Virus record (IMG/VR): IMGVR_UViG_3300001282_000013
Span: 1-41,550 of that record
Origin: a virus
DNA length: 41,550 nucleotides
Strand: one strand, 5' to 3'
In this document: positions 6,948-16,842 of the stretch, one piece after another
How positions within the stretch are numbered: position 1 is the first letter of the stretch
How the letters are laid out: each line of letters begins with the position of its first letter
The notes under the pieces: generated by a model
The model's database searches: none
The model's input: the letters and a program-made list of their open reading frames with translations, nothing else
Told to the model about the DNA's origin: nothing
Translations under genes and position numbers: made by a program

Positions 6948-7401
6948 GTTAAGTATTAAAAACGAAATGTATCAACTTGATACAAAAAATCGTAATTTTG
7001 TTGATGAGTTAAGTGAAGCAGAGCGTAAAAAGTTTAGCACATATATCATGCTGAAATATTGCGCAAATGTGGACGGTGGTCCAGATTTACAAGAATGGTA
7101 CTTAAGAGCCACAAACGAAAGAGTCAATATTAATTTTTTTGATCTTGGTAAACATGAAAAATTGCAGTGGCTATTATGTACTACAGTAAGTCCAGATATG
7201 GGCAGTCAACGCCATTATTGGCAACCAAGTAAGAAAAAAGAAGGCAATAATAAAATTTACAAGTTACTTGCTTCCCAATATCCAGAAATGAAAACTAAAG
7301 ACATTGAAGCACTGGTCAATGTTACATCTGAACAAGACTTAAAAGATTACTTAATTAGTTTAGGCATGACAGACAAAGAGATTAAAAAGGTATTAGATTG
7401 A
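6940..7401 (+). CDS. Probable clamp-loader small subunit, gp62-like
   Basis: 153 residues, all-helical. The segment around 65-95 (FFDLGKHEKLQWLLCTTVSP) followed by a basic stretch (WQPSKKKEG) and a C-terminal helical bundle ending YLISLGMTDKEIKKVLD resembles phage gp62 proteins as I remember them. In T4, gp62 is the non-ATPase subunit that, with gp44, loads the gp45 sliding clamp. The gp44, gp45 and polymerase genes are not in the window. The match is by pattern only; an unrelated replication accessory protein is the alternative. Confidence 0.5.
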   Translation: MDKLSIKNEMYQLDTKNRNFVDELSEAERKKFSTYIMLKYCANVDGGPDLQEWYLRATNERVNINFFDLGKHEKLQWLLCTTVSPDMGSQRHYWQPSKKKEGNNKIYKLLASQYPEMKTKDIEALVNVTSEQDLKDYLISLGMTDKEIKKVLD

Positions 7402-8081
7402 ACTTTACTTGCCAATTTTGTAAAAAAAGCTATACAAAAGAAAGCACATTATTGTCACATCTTTGTGAACCTAAACGCCGCCACAATCAACAAAATGAGC
7501 AAGGAGTTCAGATAGGGTTCAATGCTTATCTAAGATTTTATGAAAAAACGCAAGGAAGCGCAAAATTTAAAGCCTACTCTGACTTTTGTAATAGTAATTT
7601 TTATATTGCTTTTGTTCGTTATGGACGCTATCTAGTTGATTTACGAGCTATCAATGTTGTAAGTTTCACTGACTGGTTATTGTCAAATAATCATAAATTA
7701 GATCACTGGACCAAAGAAAAGTTATACAACACATGGTTGTTGGAGTATTTAAAACGAGAACCTGCTCAAGATGCCATGGAAAGAGCATTAAAGGAGATGC
7801 AAGAATATGCAGACAGTAATGAAAAATTGGAAAAAAATTTCAGTAATTATTTTAAGCTTGGTGCTTCTAATCTCATATGTCATCACATATCAACTGGACG
7901 CATTAGCCCTTGGGTTATTTATAATTGCGACAGTGGAATTAGATGGCTTAATGACATCAATCAAGAACAGCTCAATATCATAATGCCATGTATCGATCCA
8001 GACCATTGGAGTAAACGATTTAAGGACTTTGTTGCAGATGCAGAATGGTGTAAACTTATTCTTAAAGAAGCAGGACTATAG
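7398..8081 (+). CDS. C2H2-like zinc-finger protein, 227 aa
   Basis: TTG start at 7398 overlapping the preceding TGA (TTGA), with AAAAAGG 7 bases upstream, is the only start that includes the finger. Residues 4-19 give CQFCKKSYTKESTLLSHLC: C-x2-C, then H and C with normal C2HC finger spacing. The rest is helical, with the conserved-looking patch KLDHWTKEKLYNTWLLEYL. I recall similar finger proteins in marine T4-like phages, always of unknown function. Nucleic-acid binding is the natural inference from the finger and the replication context. It is followed directly by the sugar cassette (TAGTG overlap). Confidence 0.7.
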   Translation: MNFTCQFCKKSYTKESTLLSHLCEPKRRHNQQNEQGVQIGFNAYLRFYEKTQGSAKFKAYSDFCNSNFYIAFVRYGRYLVDLRAINVVSFTDWLLSNNHKLDHWTKEKLYNTWLLEYLKREPAQDAMERALKEMQEYADSNEKLEKNFSNYFKLGASNLICHHISTGRISPWVIYNCDSGIRWLNDINQEQLNIIMPCIDPDHWSKRFKDFVADAEWCKLILKEAGL

Positions 8082-8434
8082 TGACCAGTAAAATTGTAAA
8101 AAAAGCCTGGGGAAACGAAACTATATGGGCCGATAATGACAAATATTGTGCCAAGTTTTTAAACTTTACTAAAGGATCAAAATTCAGTATGCATTTTCAT
8201 GCAGAAAAATCGGAAACTTGGTATGTGCTGTCAGGTAAATTTTTTTTAAAATGGATAGATACTAAAAACGCTAAACAATATGGTCAAACATTGGAGATCG
8301 GACAGACATGGACAAATCTGCAATTGGTCCCACATCAACTATTTTGTTTGGAAGAAGGCACAATAATTGAAGTTAGTACAAAAGACAGTGAAGAAGATAA
8401 TTATAGAGTATTGCCTGGTGATAATCAATCATGA
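8081..8434 (+). CDS. Cupin protein, mannose-6-P-isomerase-like
   Basis: GTG start at 8081 sharing a base with the previous TAG; AGGAC upstream. 117 residues of a single cupin barrel: KAWGNETIWADNDKYCAK at the N-terminus, metal-binding HFHAEKSETWYVLSG (histidines near 42-44, Glu near 48) and a second cupin motif around VPHQLF. This is the pattern of type II phosphomannose-isomerase and sugar-phosphate cupins. It overlaps the epimerase gene by ATGA, so it probably acts in the same nucleotide-heptose pathway, perhaps as a sugar-phosphate isomerase. The exact reaction cannot be read from the sequence. Confidence 0.8.
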   Translation: MTSKIVKKAWGNETIWADNDKYCAKFLNFTKGSKFSMHFHAEKSETWYVLSGKFFLKWIDTKNAKQYGQTLEIGQTWTNLQLVPHQLFCLEEGTIIEVSTKDSEEDNYRVLPGDNQS

Positions 8435-9204
8435 ATATTTTAGTTACAGGATATAAAGGATTTATAGGACAAAACTTTGTAAGTGCCCTAGCACATCATA
8501 ATATTAAATTGTATGAGTGGGGAGAACCACTACCAGATTTTAACAATGTTGAATTAGTTATTCATTTAGGAGCAATAACTAATACTCTTGAGCGTGACAT
8601 TCATAAAGTCATGTTACAAAACTATGAGTTCAGTTGCTGGTTATTTGAAGAATGCGGAAAGCGTAATATCAAGTTACAATACGCAAGCAGTGCAAGTGTG
8701 TATGGTGCAAGTAAAACTTTTCGCGAAACAGATATGCCTCAACCACAAAGTGTGTATGCATGGAGTAAGTTTTTATTTGAACAATATGTAGCAAAAAATC
8801 TTTACAAATATCCAAACTTAGTAGCACAAGGTTTTAGATATTTCAATGTGTATGGTCCACACGAACAACATAAAGGTGACCAAGCTAGTCCTTATCACAA
8901 GTTTTTAAGTCAAGCTATACATAATCGCGAGATTGTATTGTTCGAAAATTCTGAAAATTATTTACGAGATTTTATACCAGTAGAGCAGGTAATAGAAATA
9001 CAAACAAAATTTTTTAGTAAAGAAATATCTGGTGTGTGGAATGTAGGAACAGGGAACCCCCGAAGTTTTAGATCTATTGCTGAGCAAATTGCATCTAGAA
9101 CTGGTGCTACTATTAAATATATACCTATGCCTAACAATTTAAAAACACAATATCAATCCTATACCTGCGCTAATCTTGAATTATTAAGAAGTGTCATTGA
9201 ATGA
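8431..9204 (+). CDS. hldD: ADP-glyceromanno-heptose 6-epimerase
   Basis: 257-residue extended short-chain dehydrogenase. NAD(P) motif GYKGFIG at 7-13, ASSASVYG at 85-92, catalytic Tyr109-x3-Lys113 (YAWSK). Three patches match HldD (RfaD) specifically: GFRYFNVYGPHEQHKG (134-149), FENSENYLRDFIPV (171-184), and near the C-terminus YIPMPNNLKTQYQSYT. HldD converts ADP-D-glycero- to ADP-L-glycero-D-manno-heptose for LPS core. It is about 50 residues shorter than the usual 310, losing the C-terminal tail. It overlaps its neighbours by ATGA at both ends. Confidence 0.9.
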   Translation: MNILVTGYKGFIGQNFVSALAHHNIKLYEWGEPLPDFNNVELVIHLGAITNTLERDIHKVMLQNYEFSCWLFEECGKRNIKLQYASSASVYGASKTFRETDMPQPQSVYAWSKFLFEQYVAKNLYKYPNLVAQGFRYFNVYGPHEQHKGDQASPYHKFLSQAIHNREIVLFENSENYLRDFIPVEQVIEIQTKFFSKEISGVWNVGTGNPRSFRSIAEQIASRTGATIKYIPMPNNLKTQYQSYTCANLELLRSVIE

Positions 9205-9614
9205 AAAAGGTTATTATAAATGGATGTTTTGATATGTTACATCTGGGACATGTCAAGTTATTGGAATTCGCTAGCCTAATTCCATTTAGTTTTGTGTATG
9301 TGTTAATAGATAGTGATAGACGGATAAAGGAACTAAAAGGGCAAAGTAGACCAGTATATGGGGAACATGAGCGGGTTTTTTTACTGCAAAGTTTGAAGTA
9401 TGTAGATAGAGTAGAGGTGTTTGATTCAGACTTAGAACTAACAAATAAGATTAAAGACTTTGCACCAGACATAATGATTAAAGGTAGTGATTACAAAGAT
9501 AAGCCTATAATTGGCAAAGAATACTGTAAAGAGATAATATTTTATGAAAGAATCGACCAATATTCAACCACTAATAAAATTCAAAGTATTATTGATTGGG
9601 GAAAGTTGTATTGA
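9201..9614 (+). CDS. Heptose-1-phosphate adenylyltransferase (HldE C-domain type)
   Basis: 137 residues of a cytidylyltransferase-like fold. GCFDMLHLGH at 8-17 holds the HxGH nucleotide site, followed by a SRPV patch near residue 51, IKGSDYKDKPI near 94, and STTNKIQSI near the end. These match the C-terminal domain of HldE (RfaE), which transfers AMP from ATP to D-glycero-beta-D-manno-heptose 1-phosphate. In many bacteria this domain is fused to the kinase; here it is a separate gene overlapping the kinase by 71 bases. The start overlaps the epimerase stop (ATGA). Confidence 0.87.
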   Translation: MKKVIINGCFDMLHLGHVKLLEFASLIPFSFVYVLIDSDRRIKELKGQSRPVYGEHERVFLLQSLKYVDRVEVFDSDLELTNKIKDFAPDIMIKGSDYKDKPIIGKEYCKEIIFYERIDQYSTTNKIQSIIDWGKLY

Positions 9615-10338
9615 CAGGTATGAGTTCTGTCGTGTTATAAAAATAAGTGAAGAAGCGCCTATACCTGTAGTAAGAAATACCAAAATTTATGAAAAAAAGG
9701 GTATGGCAGCAAATGTAAATTTAAATTTGCGTATGTTGGGAATTTATCCAGACTTTGTTACTTGTACTGAACAAATATATAAAAAAAGAATTGTAGATGA
9801 AAAGACTAATCAAAAACTTTTGCGCATAGATTATGACCCACCTGTAGCAGTTTGGAATAGGCAGTTGCCCACTAGTATAAAAAATTATGATGCTATAATA
9901 ATTTCTGATTACAATAAAGGGTTTTTAGACTATGCCAGTATTTGTTATCTTATTGAAGAGTCTAGAGGTTTAGTATTCATTGATACTAAAAAACCCGATC
10001 TTCAACAATTTTATTCTGACCGTGTATTTGTAAAAATAAATGAGTTAGAATATCAAAAAACCACAAGTAAACCTAAAAATTTAGTGGTGACTAGAGGCAG
10101 TAATCATGTATTATACTATAATGATGGTAAGCAAGTGTATTCACCTTTCCAAGTACACAAACAAGAAATAACAGATGTTTGTGGTGCTGGAGACACATTT
10201 TTAGCAGCATTTTCGGTAAATTATTTGCAAACATCAAACATAGAAAATGCTATAATGTTTGCCAATAAAGCATCAGCCGTAACTGTACAGCACTTTGGTA
10301 ACTATGCACCAAGTTGGGAAGAAATCGACAATGCCTGA
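9544..10338 (+). CDS. Heptose-7-phosphate kinase (HldE N-domain type, PfkB family)
   Basis: 264-residue ribokinase-fold protein. Features matching the HldE kinase domain: KISEEAPIPVVRN (33-45), GMAANVNLNLRMLG (53-66), QKLLRID (90-96), SDYNKG (121-126), and the PfkB signature DVCGAGDTF (211-219) with catalytic Asp217. The family phosphorylates D-glycero-D-manno-heptose 7-phosphate at C1. It is shorter than the usual 310-320 residues, mainly between residues 75 and 115. ATG 9544 lies within the adenylyltransferase gene (71-base overlap); no better in-frame start follows. It shares 8 bases with the PolIII-like gene. Confidence 0.87.
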   Translation: MKESTNIQPLIKFKVLLIGESCIDRYEFCRVIKISEEAPIPVVRNTKIYEKKGMAANVNLNLRMLGIYPDFVTCTEQIYKKRIVDEKTNQKLLRIDYDPPVAVWNRQLPTSIKNYDAIIISDYNKGFLDYASICYLIEESRGLVFIDTKKPDLQQFYSDRVFVKINELEYQKTTSKPKNLVVTRGSNHVLYYNDGKQVYSPFQVHKQEITDVCGAGDTFLAAFSVNYLQTSNIENAIMFANKASAVTVQHFGNYAPSWEEIDNA

Positions 10339-10912
10339 TATTGATCTAGATTTAGCAGATAGAACAAAAATTTTAAGTAAAATTAAACATATAAATGCTG
10401 CTATTATAAATGACGATAAAATAAGCCAACATAATACTGGCATATATTGTCAGGACATTCCATACAATGCCATAACAAATACTGCCAATTTAGACTATAA
10501 AGTTGCTGAGTCTCGTGGGTATTTCAAGTTAGATTTTCTGAATTTAAATTTATATCAACAAGTAAAAGATGAACAGCATTTAAATAGTTTACTCAGTAAA
10601 GAGCCTAATTGGCATAAATTATATGACAAAGAATTTTGTTCCAGGCTAATACATATAGGCAATCATTATGATACATTAATTGCGATGCCTGAGGCAGTAA
10701 CTAACATCAACAAAATGGCAATGTTTTTAGCTGTTATTCGTCCTGCAAAGCGTCATTTAATAGGCAAATCTTGGGACGAGGTTGCTAAGACCATATGGAT
10801 TAAACCATCAGACAATAGTTATTATTTCAAGCATAGTCATAGTGTTGGGTATGCTCATTTAGTGGTAGTAAATATGAATCTACTGGAAGAATCAGACCAT
10901 TCTTCTAACTAA
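10331..10912 (+). CDS. Miniature DNA polymerase III alpha-like protein
   Basis: Start chosen at ATG 10331 because it gives MPDIDLDLADR at the very N-terminus; an earlier ATG lies inside the kinase. In 193 residues the order of PolIII-alpha (C-family) palm motifs is kept. PDIDLD (2-7) gives Asp3/Asp5, equivalent to the PDxDxD pair. HNTGIYCQDIP (34-44) follows. FKLDFLNL (65-72) gives Asp68, the third metal aspartate. Then come IRPAKRHL (136-143) and FKHSHSVGYAH (166-176), resembling FxKSHxxxYA. Over 900 residues of a normal alpha subunit are absent, including PHP and beta-binding regions. Polymerase activity cannot be assumed. Translationally coupled to the heptose kinase (8-base overlap). Confidence 0.75.
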   Translation: MPDIDLDLADRTKILSKIKHINAAIINDDKISQHNTGIYCQDIPYNAITNTANLDYKVAESRGYFKLDFLNLNLYQQVKDEQHLNSLLSKEPNWHKLYDKEFCSRLIHIGNHYDTLIAMPEAVTNINKMAMFLAVIRPAKRHLIGKSWDEVAKTIWIKPSDNSYYFKHSHSVGYAHLVVVNMNLLEESDHSSN

Positions 10913-11266
10913 AGTAATACTTCTTCTTTTGCTTCGTTTATGGCCTGTATCTTTCAGGCTCACTGCTGGGCCGTATTTCAAGCATACATCTTTGCTATTT
11001 AATGTTTTAAGAATAGGTCTAAATTCAGCCCAATCGCCTTTAAGGAAAAGGTTAATGGGTATCATTCTATTACTTTCCCACCACCAGCTTTCAGCCAAAG
11101 CCAGAAATCTTTTCTTTTGATCTTCTGTTTTCAGCATACCGAAGTCATAAATGCTAGTAATAACATCGTCTTGATTTTGAATTATACCTATATATTCGTT
11201 CGTACTATAAGTTACAAAGCTTAAAAACGGGTATTGGTCTAATAAAGTTTTAATATAATTATCCAC
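10892..11266 (-). CDS. Conserved phage protein, sole minus-strand gene, 124 aa
   Basis: GTG start at 11266 reading leftward, stop overlapping the 3' end of the PolIII-like gene by 21 bases in convergent orientation. The protein has a dense conserved-looking core, AESWWWESNRMIPINLFLKG, then KTLNSKDVCLKYGPAVSL and a basic tail KRSKRRSITLVRRMV. I recall the same pattern in other T4-like phages, without function. No ribosome site precedes the GTG; AATAAATA lies 5 bases upstream on the same strand. That it is the only minus-strand gene in 41 kb is notable. Confidence 0.75.
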   Translation of the reverse strand: MDNYIKTLLDQYPFLSFVTYSTNEYIGIIQNQDDVITSIYDFGMLKTEDQKKRFLALAESWWWESNRMIPINLFLKGDWAEFRPILKTLNSKDVCLKYGPAVSLKDTGHKRSKRRSITLVRRMV

Positions 11267-11318
11267 AAGATTATTTATTGGTTGAGCAAATGGATACTAG
11301 CAATTTGCTAAATACCAT

Positions 11319-11839
11319 ATGCAACAAATCACAAGCTATTTATATGATAATGTCGTATTGGTTCAATTTGATTTGGATCCTGAAATTAAGCAAAGGAACA
11401 GAGTAGTGTATACAAAGCCCTTACAAATATACAAAGGTATAGACAATGTCTTAAAAGTTAAAGTATTAAATAGCGATCAAAAGCCTGTTAATGTAGCAGC
11501 ATATACAATGACCTTCAACATTGTAGATGATTATGTTTTTACTAATGCAAACACAGTTTTAAGTAGTAATATAACTGTAGTTAATGCTAGTATAGGATTA
11601 GGCACAGTAACTATATCGCAATTAGACATGGTCCAACTAGATAGGGAAAGATACACTTTTAATGTAAAAATAAATGACGGATCTGCTAATGTAGCAGCAT
11701 ATGTTGATGACAATTATGGAGCTGCCGGGCAGGTAATTGTAAGTAGTGTTGCATATCCTGTTCCTCCACCTGCTAATTTAGATTTAGGGTTAGTAAGTGA
11801 TGGGGTAACCAGTGCGATATTTGACTTTGGGAACATATA

Positions 11840-11840
<1 letters not shown>
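11319..11840 (+). CDS. Tail/baseplate structural protein with BppU-like N-terminus
   Basis: 173 residues, beta-rich. The first 90 residues ([19 protein letters not shown], then [20 protein letters not shown]) resemble the Ig-like N-terminal domain that anchors baseplate and fibre proteins in several phages (BppU-type). It ends with a Pro-rich linker ([13 protein letters not shown]). It overlaps the large tail-fibre gene by one base (TAATG), supporting a role as the connector that attaches that fibre. Upstream TAAATA sits 4 bases before the ATG. Exact location in the virion is inference. Confidence 0.7.
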
Positions 11841-14751
<2,911 letters not shown>

Positions 14752-14755
<4 letters not shown>

Positions 14756-16107
14756 TAATACAAGGTGTAACAATAAAGGGAGTTCGTGTAGTTGATGCTA
14801 CTGCTCCAACATTAGGTCTTGTTCTGTATCTAGATGCAAATCAAAGCGCAAGCTATAGCGGGTCAGGTACAACAGTAAATGATTTGTCTGGTAATGGATA
14901 TACAAATTCACTAAGTGGCGCAGTATACACTATGTTGAACGGTGTTAAATGCTTTGATTGTACTACAGGTAATAATAGAGTTGTTGTAAATGGAACTGGG
15001 CCTTTATTGCCGACAACAGGATATACATATATTACATGGGCTAGATTAATAGCGTCATCATCATTTAGAACATTACTTTATACATATTCACCCAAATACA
15101 CACCAATCACAATACCTAATGGAACAAATACATTAGGATATTGGGATAGTGAATTTAGAACTTCAAATTACGACCTTGCTTCTTCGGTAGATGTTTGGGT
15201 TCAATATGCAGTGGTCGGAACTAATTCTTCTCAAAGATTTTACATAAATGGTACAGAAGTTGGCAGTTCAATAGCATATGGAGCAGGAGGAACCACACAT
15301 TGGGGTTGGGGTAATAACGATACTGCAGGTCAACCATGGGGTCAGGTAGCAAACTTAAAACTGTACAATGTTCAATTAACCGAAGAACAAATTAGGCAAA
15401 ACTATTATAATCAATTATCAAATTTTACATTACCTAACATCGTAACATCAAATCTTATATTATGGTACGACCCAAATTTTGCAACAAGTTACCCAGGTAC
15501 AGGCACAGCAATAACAAATCTTGCCAGTACTTCCTTAGCAGGAACAATGAGCAATATAACTTTTACAAGTCCTTATTTTAGCTATAACGGTAGTAGCAGT
15601 CAAATTAGTATTGCCGATAATGCCCTATTGGAACCTGGTAGTGGTGATTGGACAATGGAAGCCTGGGTATATTTAAGCAGTAGTAGCGGCAGTAAAGTTG
15701 TAATGGGTAAATTTGATCCGGGTGGCGGAGCACAAGATGTGTCATATAGTATACGAATTATCGGTGATGCCATTTATGCTCAAATAGGTAACGGTAGTAG
15801 TGTAGTAGACACACCCGCTTATACAATACCATTGAACACTTGGACGCATGTAACTTATGTTTGGAAAAATGTAGCCACTAACTCACTGGAAGCCTACATT
15901 AACGGAGTCAGCGTAGGTAGTGTGTCGCACAGTTTTTCAAGTATATTGAATACATCAGCAAACTTGTATATAGGATCATATAATGGCGGTGAATACAGTC
16001 AATGGATGAATGGTCGTATAGGTGTCACAAGATTATATAATGCAGCACTATCGTCGGCACAAGTTTTACAAAATTACAATGCAAATAAGGCTGCATACGG
16101 ATTATGA
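14752..16107 (+). CDS. Tandem LamG/ConA-like adhesin
   Basis: 451 residues. After a short N-terminus ([16 protein letters not shown]) there are two consecutive lectin-like jelly-roll domains. The first is about 20-215 ([20 protein letters not shown] to [14 protein letters not shown]), the second about 230-448 ([20 protein letters not shown] to [14 protein letters not shown]). Each shows the LamG-3 pattern of WT-x-EAWVY-type strands, a H-x-x-Y-V strand, and a final RLYN-x-x-L-x-x-x-Q motif. Such domains bind glycans, so it is a plausible receptor-binding or fibre-tip protein acting with the upstream fibre. Starts by ATGA overlap. Confidence 0.85.
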
Positions 16108-16187
16108 ATACAATAATAGGAAATGGAATTACAATTGGAGCAGGAGTATGGATTAAACCTGGAAGTCTAACTTCGGTTTATAAGTAG
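16104..16187 (+). CDS. Micro-ORF, 27 aa, fibre-like sequence
   Basis: ATG 16104 overlaps the adhesin stop (ATGA), giving 27 residues that begin [20 protein letters not shown]. This is the style of the adhesin's own N-terminus and of fibre-associated 'GNGITIG' segments in marine phages. It may be a genuine small fibre cap peptide or the remnant of a longer fibre gene. Translation by coupling is plausible; there is no independent ribosome site. Confidence 0.4.
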   Translation: MNTIIGNGITIGAGVWIKPGSLTSVYK

Positions 16188-16198
16188 ATTAGTCTAGA

Positions 16199-16206
16199 AC
16201 TAAATA
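16199..16206 (+). promoter_or_regulatory. Possible late promoter (ACTAAATA)
   Basis: ACTAAATA, two mismatches to T4 late TATAAATA, 22 bases before the ATG at 16229 and after a 12-base gap from the micro-ORF. An AT-rich TATAATAA lies just downstream. Confidence 0.35.
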
Positions 16207-16228
16207 ATATAATAACAGGATTTATGAC

Positions 16229-16540
16229 ATGGCAAGTTATACCATTGTAACATCTACTGCAGCAAATGTTGCAGGCACAAACACTTTAAACACTACTAAG
16301 GTCAGAATTGTAGCAAATAATACTTGTGTATATGCAATTAATGCACCAGCAACATTAACCAGCAATGTGGGACCTGCTATTCCCGCAAATAGACCTACAG
16401 ATATTGTTTTAAGTACTATTGGGCAAAAAGTTAGCGTGCTACCTGCCAATGGCGGAAGCACATTAATCACATTAACTGAAATAGGCACAGTATATCAAAG
16501 TGCAATAAATCAAAACAGTACAACTTTCTTGAATACATAA
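16229..16540 (+). CDS. Small structural-type protein, 103 aa
   Basis: ATG 16229 follows CAGGA by 8 bases; an out-of-frame ATG lies 5 bases earlier. Thr/Ala/Asn-rich, probably all beta (MASYTIVTSTAANVAGTN, then KVSVLPANGGSTLITLTEIG). Composition matches small virion decoration or fibre proteins. It lies directly after the tail-fibre genes and behind a TAAATA late-like box. Function unknown. Confidence 0.65.
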   Translation: MASYTIVTSTAANVAGTNTLNTTKVRIVANNTCVYAINAPATLTSNVGPAIPANRPTDIVLSTIGQKVSVLPANGGSTLITLTEIGTVYQSAINQNSTTFLNT

Positions 16541-16746
16541 TGAAAATAGCAGATTTTTTAGGACACGAATTTAATCTTTTTAATAAAACTAAAAAAGATA
16601 AACAGTCCATTGATGAATTTGTTGGCGATGTAGAAAATAGACCCAATCACAAGGCTGTTGATGCAAAGACCACTGACCAGGCTGATACAAAAACAATGGT
16701 TGCTCCATTACAACAAAAGTTAGAATTGCTTAAAATTTCCTTCTAG
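16540..16746 (+). CDS. Small hydrophilic protein, 68 aa
   Basis: Overlaps the preceding stop by one base (TAATG). Begins MKIADFLGHEFNLFNKTKKD; the rest is highly charged and probably disordered (VDAKTTDQADTKTMVAP) with a C-terminal helix LQQKLELLKISF. The short amphipathic leader resembles those of several other proteins here that may be packaged in the head. It is the last gene of the fibre block, followed at once by a terminator. Confidence 0.6.
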   Translation: MKIADFLGHEFNLFNKTKKDKQSIDEFVGDVENRPNHKAVDAKTTDQADTKTMVAPLQQKLELLKISF

Positions 16747-16752
16747 CGGGCA

Positions 16753-16780
16753 ATTGCCCCAGTCTCCCGGGGTAATTTTT
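16753..16780 (+). terminator. Intrinsic terminator after the fibre block
   Basis: Stem ATTGCCCC/GGGGTAAT (8 bp with one G-T pair), 8-base loop AGTCTCCC, then a run of T. It separates the tail genes from the primase promoter 28 bases downstream. Confidence 0.8.
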
Positions 16781-16807
16781 ACAATGATCAAATTTGCCTA
16801 ACTTTTT

Positions 16808-16836
16808 TTGACTTCAACATAATATTAGTTTATAAT
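16808..16836 (+). promoter_or_regulatory. Sigma70-type promoter P6, predicted leaderless
   Basis: TTGACT at 16808-16813, 17-base spacer, TATAAT at 16831-16836, then exactly 6 bases to ATG 16843. Same -35 sequence, spacer length and -10-to-ATG distance as P4 at 3583. No room for a ribosome binding site. Confidence 0.85.
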
Positions 16837-16842
16837 AATAAC

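Noticed and set aside
8588-8791. Alternative + frame of 67 codons inside hldD
   Set aside because: Frame shadow within a gene with clear HldD motifs; no ribosome site.
10295-10330. Longer start for the PolIII-like protein
   Set aside because: It would overlap the kinase by 44 bases and add unrelated residues before the MPDIDLD motif, which fits an N-terminus.
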